Assembly (NCBI GenBank): GCA_028571685.1
Contig: CM053143.1
Coordinates: 143,378,829-143,442,828, forward strand
Direction: 5' to 3'
From: Heterohyrax brucei
Lineage: Eukaryota; Chordata; Mammalia; Hyracoidea; Procaviidae
DNA length: 64,000 nucleotides
A program made the translations under genes and the position numbers. Shown piece by piece: positions 34,853 to 45,156 of the stretch; positions within the stretch are counted from its first letter, which is position 1; the number at the start of each line of letters is the position of its first letter. A model generated the notes under the pieces. That model saw only the letters and a program-made list of their open reading frames with translations, did no database searches and was not told the origin of the DNA.

Positions 34853-35152
34853 AGTGTGTGTGTTTAAGTCACTGCTTGTGTGTCGTCACGCTGGCTACTC
34901 CTCTTAATGTGTTTTTTTTTTTTTTAAATTGTCTTCATTGTAGTAAGCCCTACTGTGTAACATGATGTAATGTGTAATGTCAAATGATATGTGACCAAAA
35001 TTTAATTATAATCTGTACAGCACCCTTTCCACCGTTCTAAAGGTGTATTCACTACCTTTAAATGAACTTTTCCATAAGTCTCTTCAAAGTTTGTGTGTTT
35101 TTTTTGGTTTGCTTCCTTTTAAGACTGTCAGTTATTTGGATGTATGCTTCAG

Positions 35153-35276
35153 ATGGAAACCCTGATGATACAGTGGGTTAAGTGCTATAGCTGCTAAGGT
35201 TGGCAATTTGAATCTACCATGCACTCCTTAGAAACCCTTTGGGGCAGTTTTATTCTGTCCTATAGGATCCCTGTGC
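35153..35276 (+). mobile_element. AfroSINE, 3'-truncated
   Basis: 'ggaaaccctgatgatacagt', 'gtgctatagctgctaaggtt', 'ggggcagttttattctgtcc'; it stops at 'ggatccctgtg' without the RTE-like tail. Confidence 0.85.
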
Positions 35277-35279
35277 TGC

Positions 35280-36155
35280 TTTTGCAAAATTATTTTGCAA
35301 GAAACAGGATGATGTTTGTCACTTGAAAATAAGTTGACATATATGGCATATTTTTTGGTTTTGTTTTTAAATGGAATAATGTGAGTATAGCCCCAGGCCA
35401 GTAAAGATAACTGGGAGCTCTCTGAATGCTCAAGTTAGATGGACTATGTTGTGAAAATTCTTATTTTCATGATTCCGTACATAATGCAGGTTTGTTCTAA
35501 TGAGTGCAAAGACATCTAGCCTCATTTTTATATGTTCTGTACAGGTGTGCTAGTCTATGGGAAAGCATGCAAAGAAATCAGTTATTCCCTCTGGTTACAC
35601 TGGGAACTAGAACTGGTCTGACTTTTTTGCTAAAAGGAACTTTCAAGATTGCTTAGTTTGCACCATCAATGCAATCAGTTTCTCAGAGGAGCACGAAATA
35701 GTGGAAGAAGGTGGGAGACTGATGATACCCTGATTATCTCATGATACCCTGATTATCTCAAACTTGTTGATCCAGCTCCTTGAATTTCATAGTTCACATA
35801 ACACCTCCACCAGAGGGCAGACCGTGAAAGGAGGTGAAATAGAAAGTCATTCTTGGCTTCAGAATTCCTGTGGAACCCTGGACAATGGAATCCAACACTG
35901 ACTATATTGACTGAGTTAACCACAGTCAGAAAGACTGGGAGGTACTCAAGGCAGAGCTAGCTGACAGATAAACCTGCAAAGCCTTGGTTCTGCCACTAGT
36001 GTCCCTGTTGTAATGAGGGGCTGCATCTTAGAAGAGCATAGTCCTGAAATCACTGCCTTTCGGAGATTTCCAGCTCAGCTGCTTGATAGCTGTGTGACCG
36101 TAGGCTGGTTACCTCAACTCTAAAATGTCACTTTTCTCCAAAATAAAGAAGTTAA
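35280..36155. other. Intergenic, only a 19-bp tandem duplication recognised
   Basis: Between an AfroSINE and an RTE tail. Apart from the duplication at 35722 nothing is recognised; the sequence looks unique. Confidence 0.45.
35722..35759. repeat. Perfect 19-bp tandem duplication
   Basis: ATGATACCCTGATTATCTC occurs twice in succession without mismatch. Confidence 0.97.
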
Positions 36156-36436
36156 TAGTTTTTAAGTTTCACAGTCATGGTTCCAACTCACAATGACCGT
36201 ACATACAACAGAATGCAATGTTGCTGTGTCCTTCAGAATCTTCACAATCTTTGCTATGTTTGAACCTATTGTTGCAGGCACTGGGTTAGTCCATCTCATC
36301 GGGGGGCTACCTCTTTTTCATTCTCTACGTTATGATGCATACAGTCCTTCTGCAGGGGCTGGCTCATTCTAGTAACTCCAAGTAAGGGAGACAAAGTCTC
36401 ACTCCTTGCTTTTGAGGAGCATTCTGGTTACTAATT
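36156..36436 (-). mobile_element. RTE LINE 3' end, antisense
   Basis: 'tcatggttccaactcacaat', 'ttgaacctattgttgcaggc', 'ttttgaggagcattctggtt': a short 5'-truncated RTE copy in the CORIN upstream region. Confidence 0.8.
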
Positions 36437-36719
36437 AGTCAGTAGAAGCAATGCATGTAAAGGGCATAGTACAAAACCTGCCAGTATCAACAGCTTTATT
36501 TTTTACTACCTGTTATGATAAACTCAGATATTGGGGTTTAATAACAGCAAGACAATATTTCAGTCATCCTACTATACATTTCCAGAATTTTCTGCTTCAT
36601 GTCTCATTTCAGGAACAAAGTACCGATTCCCTTCCTCCCATTTTTACAAACGTATACCTTTCTTCCCCCCAGCAGCAATATTCAAGGAATAGCAGTGTGT
36701 TTTGTTGACTGTGTGTGGC

Positions 36720-37713
36720 CTCCTCCGCGATAACGGAGGTGGATTTATCTGATAACCTCATGACTAATTCTGTAACCTTGCCGGCCCCTGACCTAAGCCG
36801 CCTTTCCCAGTTCTGCGAATTAAGATCTTCACTGATGTTGGGTGAAAACTCATATCTAAGAATAAGTCAATGTAGTCTTTGTTTCATTTGACAAATGTCA
36901 TGGGCTTCACACCGTATCTCCATTTATCTCGTGTCCTCCCGTTGACGCTGTTTGCAAAAGGGCCTGTCAGTTAACGACAGGAAGACAGAGATTTGTTCCC
37001 CTCTAAAGTTCAGCCTGTGGATGCGCTCCTGCTGCAAATCACCGACTAAGCTTATGTAAGCAGGCTCCGGGTTCTCTTGCATTCTTGAAATCCCGGCAAA
37101 GATCGGGAGGTATTTAAAAAAGCAGATTATTCAGTAAACATACACCAGAAGGCACGCTTCCATTTGCCTAACCCAAATAATACTCAGCTTAGAAACGTTA
37201 CATCTTTTTTGATACAACTGTGGCCAGAGCCTGCAGTTCCTTTAAATTTGGCTCAGCTAAGCTCTGGCTACCAGAAAACGGTCTAGGCTGTAATAAGGTG
37301 AATTTAGACACCTGAAGAGTAACTCCTTTGCACCCAACCACTCTGTCTCCCCACACATCCGGTTCTGTTGGCACGGCTTTCACCGGCTATAAACTTTAGC
37401 AGGAAGCCAGCAATCAGCTTGGCTTTCTATTTGGCTGTGGAGAGTAACTTCTGTGAATGCAAAGAGGTGAAGATGTGGAGGGTCCGTTATTATGGGTGGG
37501 ACTCAGCACCAAGGGGAGGGTGTGTGGGGAGGAGGGGTGATTGGTCTGTGGGAAAGATCTGTCGGGTAGACAAAACGTGGGGCCCCTGCCCCTGGAAGTT
37601 CAGTGTGTCTCTTTCTGAATAAGAGGCAATACATCCGTAGTGCCGCTTCCAGGGGCACACAGACGAGAGAAAGGTAACCAGGATTAAGCGCGGAAAAGAG
37701 GAATACGCAAGAC
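36720..37713 (+). promoter_or_regulatory. CORIN: Probable CORIN promoter region
   Basis: Repeat-free sequence directly upstream of the first CORIN exon. It holds a paired GATA motif TTATCTGATAA (36745-36755), a further GATAA at 36729-36733, a TTATCT near 36924, and a TATAAA at 37388-37393, 321 bases before the first ATG. GATA-4 control of human and mouse CORIN promoters is established; that these particular sites do the job is inference. No transcription start can be placed from sequence alone. Confidence 0.5.
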
Positions 37714-37788
37714 ATGTTCTCCAAGAAACAGTCCCCTGCCCTCGCTGGCGAAGAGCGCGCCCACGGCTCAGCCAGGGCTCCGGAGCCG
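37714..37788 (+). CDS. CORIN: CORIN alternative first exon E1 (cytoplasmic tail)
   Basis: Twenty-five codons beginning MFSKKQSPALAGEER and ending ARAPEP, followed by the donor GTAAGG (37789). KQSPALA-EER matches the N-terminus of human corin as I remember it. Corin is a type II transmembrane serine protease of cardiomyocytes that activates pro-atrial natriuretic peptide; this exon supplies the start of its cytoplasmic tail. The ATG is the first in frame after TAA at 37675 and has a purine at -3. The human start codon aligns with AAG (37723), so this species starts three codons earlier. Phase 0 fits a second exon starting with Val, as in human. Confidence 0.88.
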
Positions 37789-38830
37789 GTAAGGTCCAGG
37801 AATCGTGTTCTGCCTGCAAACAGGTCGGATGGTGTCTGAGTCCAGATAAATTCAGGTTCACCCCTCCTGCCCCTGCCTCCTCCTTCCCCCAGATTGCCAA
37901 ATCCTTCCCTCGCCGTCGGTGAGCGCCGGCTTTCCCAGACCGGCGCACACCGTCCTCTACCTGGGCTGCCCAGCGTCCGGAACCCTCCCGGGGTCATGGG
38001 CAGGGTATCATTCAACGCTGGAGTCGGGTCGGCCCGACTGTCAGCGCTCCTTTAGAGTCCCTCCTCCCCCCGGCGCCCTCCACGCTTCCAGCGGACCTGG
38101 CGGTGCGCGGGTGCTGGGGCAGATTGCAGAGGGAGCCGTCGGAAGCAGCCCCATGGGAACACACGGCTTCTGCTCTGCGCCCGCGCCACAGACGCCCCTC
38201 AGGTGGAAGGATTGCGCAGCAACTCCGCCGGCCCCAGACGTAAGCCCCCTTTCCCAATTCCTGGCGCCCGTCTTGGGGACAAGACTCGCGCTCGCTCACA
38301 CCACCAGCTGTTGTCCCGGGGTGGTTGGCAGATTCGGAGCGCTGGCATTCTGAAACCGGCCCACTTGCCGAGTGCTGAGAACTCTTGTTTTTCTTGGGCT
38401 CAAACTTTCCCTCCAGCGCGTACTGGCTGGGGCAGCCCCGGTGTCTACAGATCGTGGTCCGCCGGGAGGGGCCGCTCCGAACTGCTCCACTTTGGGCGGG
38501 CACCGATCCAGTCCCCGGAAGGGAAAGCGTTACCTGGGTTAGGGCAAGGAAAGGGGAGGCACCATAGCCGGTCCTCACCGCTCTTGAGCCTGCAGGAAAC
38601 GGGTCTGTTTCTTGGTTACCCTTCTCCGTCGGTGTCTTTTGCCGGTCCGGTCCCAGAGCCCCCTTGCTGCAGAGGCGGTGACTGCTGCTCAGAGTCGAGG
38701 ACCGGTGACTGCTCTATGCGGGCAAGAACTGTGGGCTGCACCTGTTGGAATTCAGTTCCCGGACCGCTGCGGAGAGCGCCCGGCTTGGGGAGCCACCGGC
38801 TAGGGGCCGATGGGTGGCGGTGTAGGTACT
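37740..38830. promoter_or_regulatory. CORIN: CpG-rich block over the CORIN first exons
   Basis: About 1.1 kb of high-GC sequence with frequent CpG, unlike the AT-rich surroundings and free of recognisable repeats. It covers both alternative exons and the start of intron 1 and is a likely CpG island and second promoter. Open frames of up to 243 codons on both strands here are a by-product of high GC and start in some cases at non-AUG codons. Confidence 0.75.
38153..38239 (+). CDS. CORIN: CORIN alternative first exon E1a
   Basis: Twenty-nine codons from ATG at 38153, MGTHGFCSAPAPQTPLRWKD to TPPAPD, then donor GTAAGC (38240). The ending WKDC...PPAPD matches the N-terminus of the long mouse corin isoform as I recall it, and both alternative exons end in phase 0 before the same expected Val. 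The frame is open back to a stop at 37847, and residues upstream of the ATG (for example RVPPPPGAL and GQIAEGAVG) also resemble the mouse tail, but no ATG lies there. Either the 38153 ATG (weak context, C at -3) or a non-AUG codon is used. Published human work describes E1 and E1a isoforms that differ in surface targeting. Confidence 0.72.
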
Positions 38831-38929
38831 TTTTGCACGATCCCTATTCCCAAGGCTGTAGCTATGTGCCCAGAGTTGCGACCTCCTCAGGGCAGCGTCT
38901 GGCTGGACCACCGTACCAGCAATTCATGA

Positions 38930-39895
38930 AGTAAAGCTTTCCTCACATGCGAAATCTCTAAAGGCAACTTGCTACAAAAAAGCTTCCTCCTGTGCAAGAC
39001 TCGTGACAACTTCTGCGTGCACGTTTGTAGTCTGTGTGGGCTTGTTAAAATAGTTTACTGATGGGAGCAGCATTCTACAAGGCCAAGTCAGAGTCACTGT
39101 TAGAAAGGAGCAAGTCAGGACTCAATGGCAATGACTGTCCAAGGATGTGTATTCCAGCTGAGGGTGTGGAAACTCAGGATGCTGCAAACGTTAATTTTGT
39201 CGTGTTAAGCAGAGGTAGCACTTAACCACTACGCCACCAGGGTTTCCTGTTAGTATTGTTAGGTACTCCTTAATACTGTGGTGTGAGATTGTGATAAGTC
39301 AGTCCCCAAACCGGTTCCTGAAGACTGAGAGGTTAGACTAAAGGTCAGCACGGACATGTGTGAAAGCTGTGCCCAGTTGTCCATAGAATCCTTCCCAGGA
39401 CACTCATAATTGCACTAGGACGAATTATATTCAGAGTTATGCAGGTGGGGCTTCACACAAACCACAAAACCTCCAGATGCTCTGGAAACATTTTTTTCTT
39501 TTTAGGGGAAAGGGTTTCCCTCCCCAAAATGCCTTACCAGATAAGATTACAATACCAGTGATGAAAGCTTCAGTTAACCTTCTAATAGGCAAGAGACAAA
39601 TTAGATTTTTAAAAAATTGCCTTAATGATCTCGTCAAGTATATTGCCAAGTATAGTAAAACTGTTTTAGAAGGTGGAAAATTAATTGCATCAGAGCTGTG
39701 GATAGATCTTCAGAAATCTGGGTAACATAGCAGTTCCTGACCACTTGGAGCCACTCTACCAAGCTGTCGCTCCAAGCTAGCTGTAGTTTAGTCTTAGGAA
39801 GGTGATATTTCTGCACGTAGTGTCTTCGGCATTTCAGTGTTTGCTGGCTCTATCGCCCAACAAGCCCCTCTGTGAGCCTCCTGTGCTGTGAGGGA
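38930..39895. other. CORIN: CORIN intron 1, mostly unrecognised
   Basis: Intronic sequence. The only recognised piece is an AfroSINE head fragment at 39200-39247. Confidence 0.45.
39200..39247 (-). mobile_element. AfroSINE head fragment, antisense
   Basis: 'gtagcacttaaccactacgc' then 'caccagggtttcct' is the antisense tRNA-derived head; the rest of the element is absent. Confidence 0.75.
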
Positions 39896-39898
39896 TTG

Positions 39899-40060
39899 AA
39901 AACCCTGGTGGCTAGTTGGTAAGTGCTATGGCTGCTAACCAAAAGGTTGGCAGTTCAAATCCACCAGGTGCTCCTTGGAAACTCTGTGGCACCACTCTAC
40001 ACCGTCTCTAGCATCATTATGAGTCGGAACTGACTTGACAGCAGTGGGTTTGGTTGTTTT
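39899..40060 (+). mobile_element. AfroSINE
   Basis: Well-preserved sense copy: 'aaaccctggtggctagttgg', 'ctgctaaccaaaaggttggc', 'gtgctccttggaaactctgt', 'attatgagtcggaactgact', 'gacagcagtgggtttggtt'. Confidence 0.92.
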
Positions 40061-40064
40061 CTCA

Positions 40065-40655
40065 GCTGTCAGAGACAGAGGGCACGTTGAAGGGACAATG
40101 GAGCAACCAAGAATCTCCAGAGAGCTGGCTAACCCTTCTCTAAAACTTGTATTTTCAAATCTCCAGACTGTTAATGAGGGGCTTACTCCTCGTTTTTCCT
40201 CTTTCTCTCACCTCTAACCTTCTTAAGCACAAAGGCTTCTGGTCTTAGAGTTGAGTGTATCTCTTCTCATAGGGAATTGGAGGTCCCAGGAGACTGGGAA
40301 AACTTATACAGAAATTTTGCTGAATGTGCCCAAGGAGGAAAGCTTTATTTAACATTCTGTGTCTGCATTAGTACTTTATCCAATAAATAAGAATTTATGC
40401 ATCCTGCTTGCTCCATCATTGTTCTTGATATTCTGTTTTTTGTGCCCAAATGGATCCTGGGGCTGATTGGCTAAAGGATGCTGCTAACCTATGTATAATA
40501 CTGCATCCTACTAAATATTCCAGTAACCTCTGAATTACCTGCCCCTCAAAACGTACCCAGGCACAGAAATGCACACCTACTTTTGTGTTTTACTTTTCTG
40601 TTTAGAAAGAGCAGAAATAAAACAATGGAGAGAGAGATGTCATTAATGGGGTTGT
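40065..40655. other. CORIN: CORIN intron 1, no recognised feature
   Basis: AT-rich intronic DNA between two AfroSINE copies. Confidence 0.45.
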
Positions 40656-40661
40656 TTTAGT

Positions 40662-40800
40662 ATGAAATGCTGGTAGCATAGTAATTAAGTGCTACAGCTA
40701 CTAACCAAAAGGTTGGAAACTCTGTAGGGCAGTTCTACTCTGTCCTATAGGGTCACTATGAGTCGGAATCAACTCAGTGACAATGGGTTTGGCTTTCTGC
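40662..40800 (+). mobile_element. AfroSINE with a small central deletion
   Basis: 'ctggtagcatagtaattaag', 'ctactaaccaaaaggttgga', then directly 'aactctgtagggcagttcta' (about 25 bases shorter than 39899-40060), and tail 'ggtcactatgagtcggaatc'. Confidence 0.9.
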
Positions 40801-40825
40801 TTTGGTTTTACTAGGAAGAATATGG

Positions 40826-41000
40826 ACTTCAGAGTCAGACTCAAGTTCAAATCTCTGGTTCTGTCCCTTGTAAGATTCAAGGTCCAGGGCATGTCAGATC
40901 ATCTGACATGAGCCTTGGTTTCCTCATTTAGAAAATGGGGATGAAGCTATTAACCTCCTTTAATGGCACTGTGAAGATTAAAAACATAGATATGTCCTAG
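40826..41000 (+). repeat. MIR SINE
   Basis: 'ttggtttcctcatttagaaa', 'atggggatgaagctattaac' and 'cactgtgaagattaaaaaca' are in MIR order. Confidence 0.65.
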
Positions 41001-41089
41001 ATATATCATGAACAATAGTTGTACATTCTATGAAGGCAGGTGTCTGTTTTTGCTTAAGGAGCCAGTCCCATCTCAGACAGTGAGGGTAT

Positions 41090-41245
41090 AGCCACTATCA
41101 ACCTGTGGCTATTTATACTTAAATATAAATGACTCAGAATTAAGTCAAATTAAAAATTCAGTTACTCAGGGTTATGACCTACGTTTCAAGTGTTCCATGA
41201 AAATAGTGGTGAGTGATGACCACACTGGACAGCATAGCCAGAACA
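41090..41245. repeat. hAT-Charlie-type MER fragment (family uncertain)
   Basis: 'cctacgtttcaagtgttcca' and 'ccacactggacagcatagcc' resemble old hAT-type MITEs that carry 'catttcaagtgctcaatagc' and 'ggacagc'. Confidence 0.4.
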
Positions 41246-41322
41246 ACCTTCATTTAAGAACATTCTCTTAGCATTATTCTACAGCCTTCTTTTCGACAGT
41301 TTATTGAGACTCTAGAATGATA

Positions 41323-41535
41323 AAGGAGTTCCTGGGTGGTAGAAGTGGTTAACAGGCTCACGTGCTAACTGAAATCTTAAAAGTTTGAGTTTACTCCAGA
41401 TGTCTCAGAAGAAGGTTCTGGGGATCTGCTTCCGAAAAATCAGCCACTGGAAAACCCTAGAGAGCACCGTTCTACTCTGACACATGTGGGATTGCCGTGA
41501 TTCAGAAGTGACCCGAGGGCTACTGGTTTTTTAGG
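41323..41535 (+). mobile_element. AfroSINE, long subfamily
   Basis: 'ggagttcctgggtggtagaa', 'gatctgcttccgaaaaatca', 'ctctgacacatgtgggattg'. Confidence 0.8.
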
Positions 41536-41539
41536 ATCA

Positions 41540-42290
41540 TAAAAATTTCTTCTTCTAGCACCTCCCTTTGCTTATTTTGTCCTAAAGAGTAGTTTTTGCT
41601 TAATTGAGTTACTTCTGTTTTGTTGAGGTCTTTCACAAATGGGAAATATTGTATTCGTTTGTAAATCCGGCAACAAATGTGTATTAATGACAAAATCCTT
41701 GGGATTTTTTCCTTTCTGCTTTGATGAGTTTTGCTATTTTTTTTAAAAATTTGTCCTAGATGAACTTTATGGCTGGTAGTTCTCCTGGTTTTACAGCAGA
41801 AACTCCGGTGTAACAGAGGGTGCCTCTTCTCAGCCCACATACTCTTATGTATCTTACCATTTTTACAGGAATGTGAATACTATAACACTAGGCTTAATGT
41901 TCAGAGCAAGAGCACTGAGTGTTCTGTCTATTCAGATTTGAAAACTAACACCCTCACTTTCTTGGCTACTTCCCTGAGCTTACCATCATCTGACAGTCTG
42001 TGTATTTTATTTTATTTTGTTCATTTTCTACTTCCTTCCCCCTGTCCCCACCCCATTCTAGAATGCAAGATCAACAAAGGCAGAGGTTTTTCTATGTTTT
42101 TGCAGGTTGCTGGATTAATATCTGGTGTACAGTTGTATCCATTAATTATGAATGTAGAGATTTATTTAGAGCTAGCTAAGGCCTTCATTGAGATGGATTG
42201 GCACAATGGCTGCACCAGTGGGTTCAAACGTAGTGTGACTGTGAAGAATACGTAGGACAGGGCAGTGTTTCGTTGCTGTCAGATAGACAG
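41540..42290. other. CORIN: CORIN intron 1, mostly unrecognised
   Basis: Intronic DNA. At 42175-42275 an RTE-like tail phrase appears ('cattgagatggattggcaca', 'aatggctgcaccagtg'), probably a very short RTE 3' end. Confidence 0.45.
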
Positions 42291-42292
42291 AA

Positions 42293-42487
42293 AGAAACCC
42301 TGGTGGCACCGGGGTTCAGTGCTCGGTTGCTAACTGTAAGGTAAACATTGTGAACTCACCACCTGCTCCACAGGAGGAAGACATGGCATTCTCCTTCTGT
42401 AATAATAACAGCCTTGAAAACCCTATGGGATGGTTCTACTGTGTCCTACAGAGTCACTGTGAATGACAGTTGACTCTATGGTAACAA
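42293..42487 (+). mobile_element. AfroSINE, long subfamily
   Basis: 'aaaccctggtggcaccgggg', 'cggttgctaactgtaaggta', 'gacatggcattctccttctg', 'ctacagagtcactgtgaatg'. Confidence 0.88.
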
Positions 42488-42489
42488 TT

Positions 42490-43790
42490 TTTTTTTTAGA
42501 AGGTAGATAGATGCCTAGATAGGTAATCCTTTTCTTCCTTTATTCCTTACCCCCTAGGAGTTTACTTTGTTTCTGCAACTTAAGTAAATCTGCTTTTGAG
42601 TAAGTACAGAACGTAGTGTTTAGTGTTCTTACAGACAGAAATTACTGTTCGGGTTGGGAGGTTATGTTCTGCTAATATGTGCTTTCCCCTGTGTGTGGAG
42701 GGACGTGGTGAGGACTTGTCTTTGAATTGCTGAGTCAGCTGCGCTTTCCTGAGCTTTTCATGGACCCCATCCATGTCTCCAGTGTCACCTCTTTCTCTTT
42801 GCTCAGAAAAAGCCTTTGTTGTCCTGGAGCCCTGGCTCCTCCATCCACTTCACTCCTGAGCAGTCTGCAGCCATTGTTTGCTCAGCTCTGAGCCCTGCTG
42901 AAGTTCCGCCGCTGGCGTTTGCCCCATCGGCTCACCTTACAGCAGCTGCTTGCATCATCTCCTGTGATGCATTTCTGTGTGCCTAAACCATCGGAGCTGG
43001 TGGCGGGTTTGAACTGCGAGCACTTCCACTGCTGCACCACCAAGGGTCCGTAAAGGTAGAGCAAAGTCAGGGGAAAACAAGAATGCAAGAAAGAAAATCA
43101 GTCATCCTAGAGCACCCTGGAGAGGGAGCCCAGGATGACAGAGGGGAACTTGCTGTCCTTTTGTACATACCCATCTTGCAGCACTATGTGTGATCCTGTG
43201 TTTAATGACCTGTGCTCTTCTGTACAATATGTCCTCTAACCCGAATCAATTAATCTGATCCTCAAGAGATGATCACAGTCCACCTCTGCACTGACTGACT
43301 GTGTGGGATTTATTGGCAGAACCCATATTGTTCTCCCATGTGGCACCTTCTTAAGGAATTTTCACTTTTGACTATACGATTGTCACTTTTGGGTGCCCAC
43401 TTTAGAGTTGAATTTTGTAAATAAGATACTACCCGTTTTTTGTGTGGGTTAGAAACCAAGATTGTCTTATTTTGCGTAGTATTTCCCTGTGATCCGTCAA
43501 GGCAATTGTGTTCAAGTCAAGCAAATGAGACACCTGGCATTCTTGTCTTTATCTGATAATAAGCTACTATGAAACTTGCTGGCAGTCAGTCCACTTTTCT
43601 GATCTTGCTTTCCTCAGGTGTAAAAAGACATAGTTGGACTGCACACCCTCCACAGGTCTTTCTAGATCTGAAAGCCGTAATTTCTATGTGGCAGCAGAAA
43701 ATGAGCTGCCAGGGGCACCATTGTCTTTTGCTTTCCTCCCCTGCTTTCCAGGCCTTTATGCCTGCCTCCTTCTTGGTGGGTGTTTGCTGA
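42490..43790. other. CORIN: CORIN intron 1, no confident feature
   Basis: Largely unique-looking. A piece at 42990-43052 ('tttgaactgcgagcacttcc', 'gctgcaccaccaagggtcc') may be a diverged antisense AfroSINE head. Confidence 0.4.
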
Positions 43791-43794
43791 TGAA

Positions 43795-44000
43795 TCTGTC
43801 TCCCCTTCTGATGCCACATTGTAACTCACGGTGACCCGAAGTGACAGAAAGGAACTGCCCTACACGATTTTCTGGGTTGTCATCCTTATGGAAGCACATA
43901 GACAGGTATTTCTCCTGTGGAGCCCCGGATGGACTGGGACCTCCAGTCTCTGAGCTAGCAGCCGAGGGCTTACCGTTGCACCACCAGGCCTTCTGACATG
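43795..44000 (-). mobile_element. AfroSINE, antisense
   Basis: Diverged long-subfamily copy: 'acattgtaactcacggtgac', 'gtatttctcctgtggagccc', 'agcagccgagggcttaccgt', 'tgcaccaccagg'. Confidence 0.75.
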
Positions 44001-44159
44001 GGCTTGGCAGGGCTAAACTGTTACTTTTATGCCTTTTCATACCAGTGTCAGTGAGTACAGTGAGTCACCACATTGTGAACAGCAGATTTATGGACATACC
44101 CTGTCCTTTAATTTTATGTAAATTTACCCTCGCTTTGGAATGATTGAATTAACCAGTTC

Positions 44160-44717
44160 CTATGAATTAACCAGTGCATTGAACTGGGAAAATCTGCTAC
44201 AAAGGACCTCTTCAAAGTATTCAAAAGTAAGGATGTCACCTTGAAGACTAAAGAGTGCCTGACGCAAGCCATGGTATTTTCGATCACATCACATGCATGT
44301 GAAAACTGGACCATGAACAAAGAAGACAGAAGAAGCATTAATGCCTTTGAATTGTGGTGCTGGAGAAAAATATTGAATGTACCATCGACCATCAAAAGAA
44401 CAAACAGATCTGTCCTGGAAGAAGTACAACCAGAGTGCTCCTTGGAAGCAAAGATGGCAAGACTACGTCTTACATACTTTGGACATGTTGTCAGGAAAGA
44501 TCAGCTCCTGGAGCAGGACATCATGCTTGGTAGAGTGGAGGGTCAGCAAAAAACAGGAAGATCCTTGATTAGACGGATTGACACAGTGGCCGCAACAATG
44601 GACTTAAGCGTAAAAGCACTTGTGGACATAGTGCAAGACCAGGCAGTGTTTCGTTCTGTTGTTCATAGGGTCGCTATGAGTCGGAACCAATTCGACAGCA
44701 CCTAACAACAACAACAC
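44160..44717 (+). mobile_element. RTE LINE 3' end, best-preserved copy
   Basis: A 5'-truncated RTE ending in the usual (AAC)n tail ('gcacctaacaacaacaacac'). Its last 155 codons (44241-44705, including a stop) are still open: it includes NKEDRRSINAFELWCWRKIL, LEEVQPECSLEAKMARLRLT, YFGHVVRKDQ, LGRVEGQQ, RSVVHRVAMSRN. This is the C-terminal extension of the RTE RT protein. The RT core is absent, so it is not functional. Confidence 0.92.
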
Positions 44718-44904
44718 GTACAACAAATGATTAATTACCATCACTTTCATTTGCTGCCCATGCAGCTTTTAACTCATTATGAGGGCGTTGAACCCTTTCC
44801 TGCACTGAAGTAAAGCTAACACGAGCTCTATGCACCTGTTTCAACTTACCTACAAAGTCAACTTAAAGAAACAATATCACAGGGCTGCATGTATGTGATT
44901 AGGC

Positions 44905-45055
44905 CTGTGGTTCTCAAAATTTAGCTTGCGTCAGAATCAGTGTAGGGGATGATGTTATCCATGTTGCTAGTTCTTACTGCTAGAGTTTCTGATTTAGTGG
45001 GTTTGAGGTAGGGCCTAAGAACTTGCATCTCTAACAAGTCCTAGTTGCTGAGGGC
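44905..45055 (+). mobile_element. MER5A-like hAT-Charlie MITE
   Basis: 'gtggttctcaaaatttagct', 'ctagagtttctgatttagtg', 'agaacttgcatctctaacaa' in MER5A order; the right terminus is missing. Confidence 0.65.
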
Positions 45056-45156
45056 AGGTAGTGGGCTCTCCTCTGGGAGAGTACTCTTTCTAGGCAGGTT
45101 GGCCTTCCCTTCCACTTACTATGGGGCACAAACTCAGAGGGTTTCCTCCAACAATG

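Noticed and set aside
38012..38578. Long open frames on both strands in the GC-rich block (up to 243 codons at 38203-38934 and 188 on the minus strand)
   Set aside because: High GC content removes stop codons. The frames overlap each other and the CORIN exons, have no recognisable domain and no splice context.
44241..44705. A domesticated 154-residue RTE-derived gene
   Set aside because: It is open, but it covers only the RT C-terminal extension, ends in the normal RTE tail with an (AAC)n repeat, and has no sign of a promoter or splicing. A recent truncated insertion explains it.
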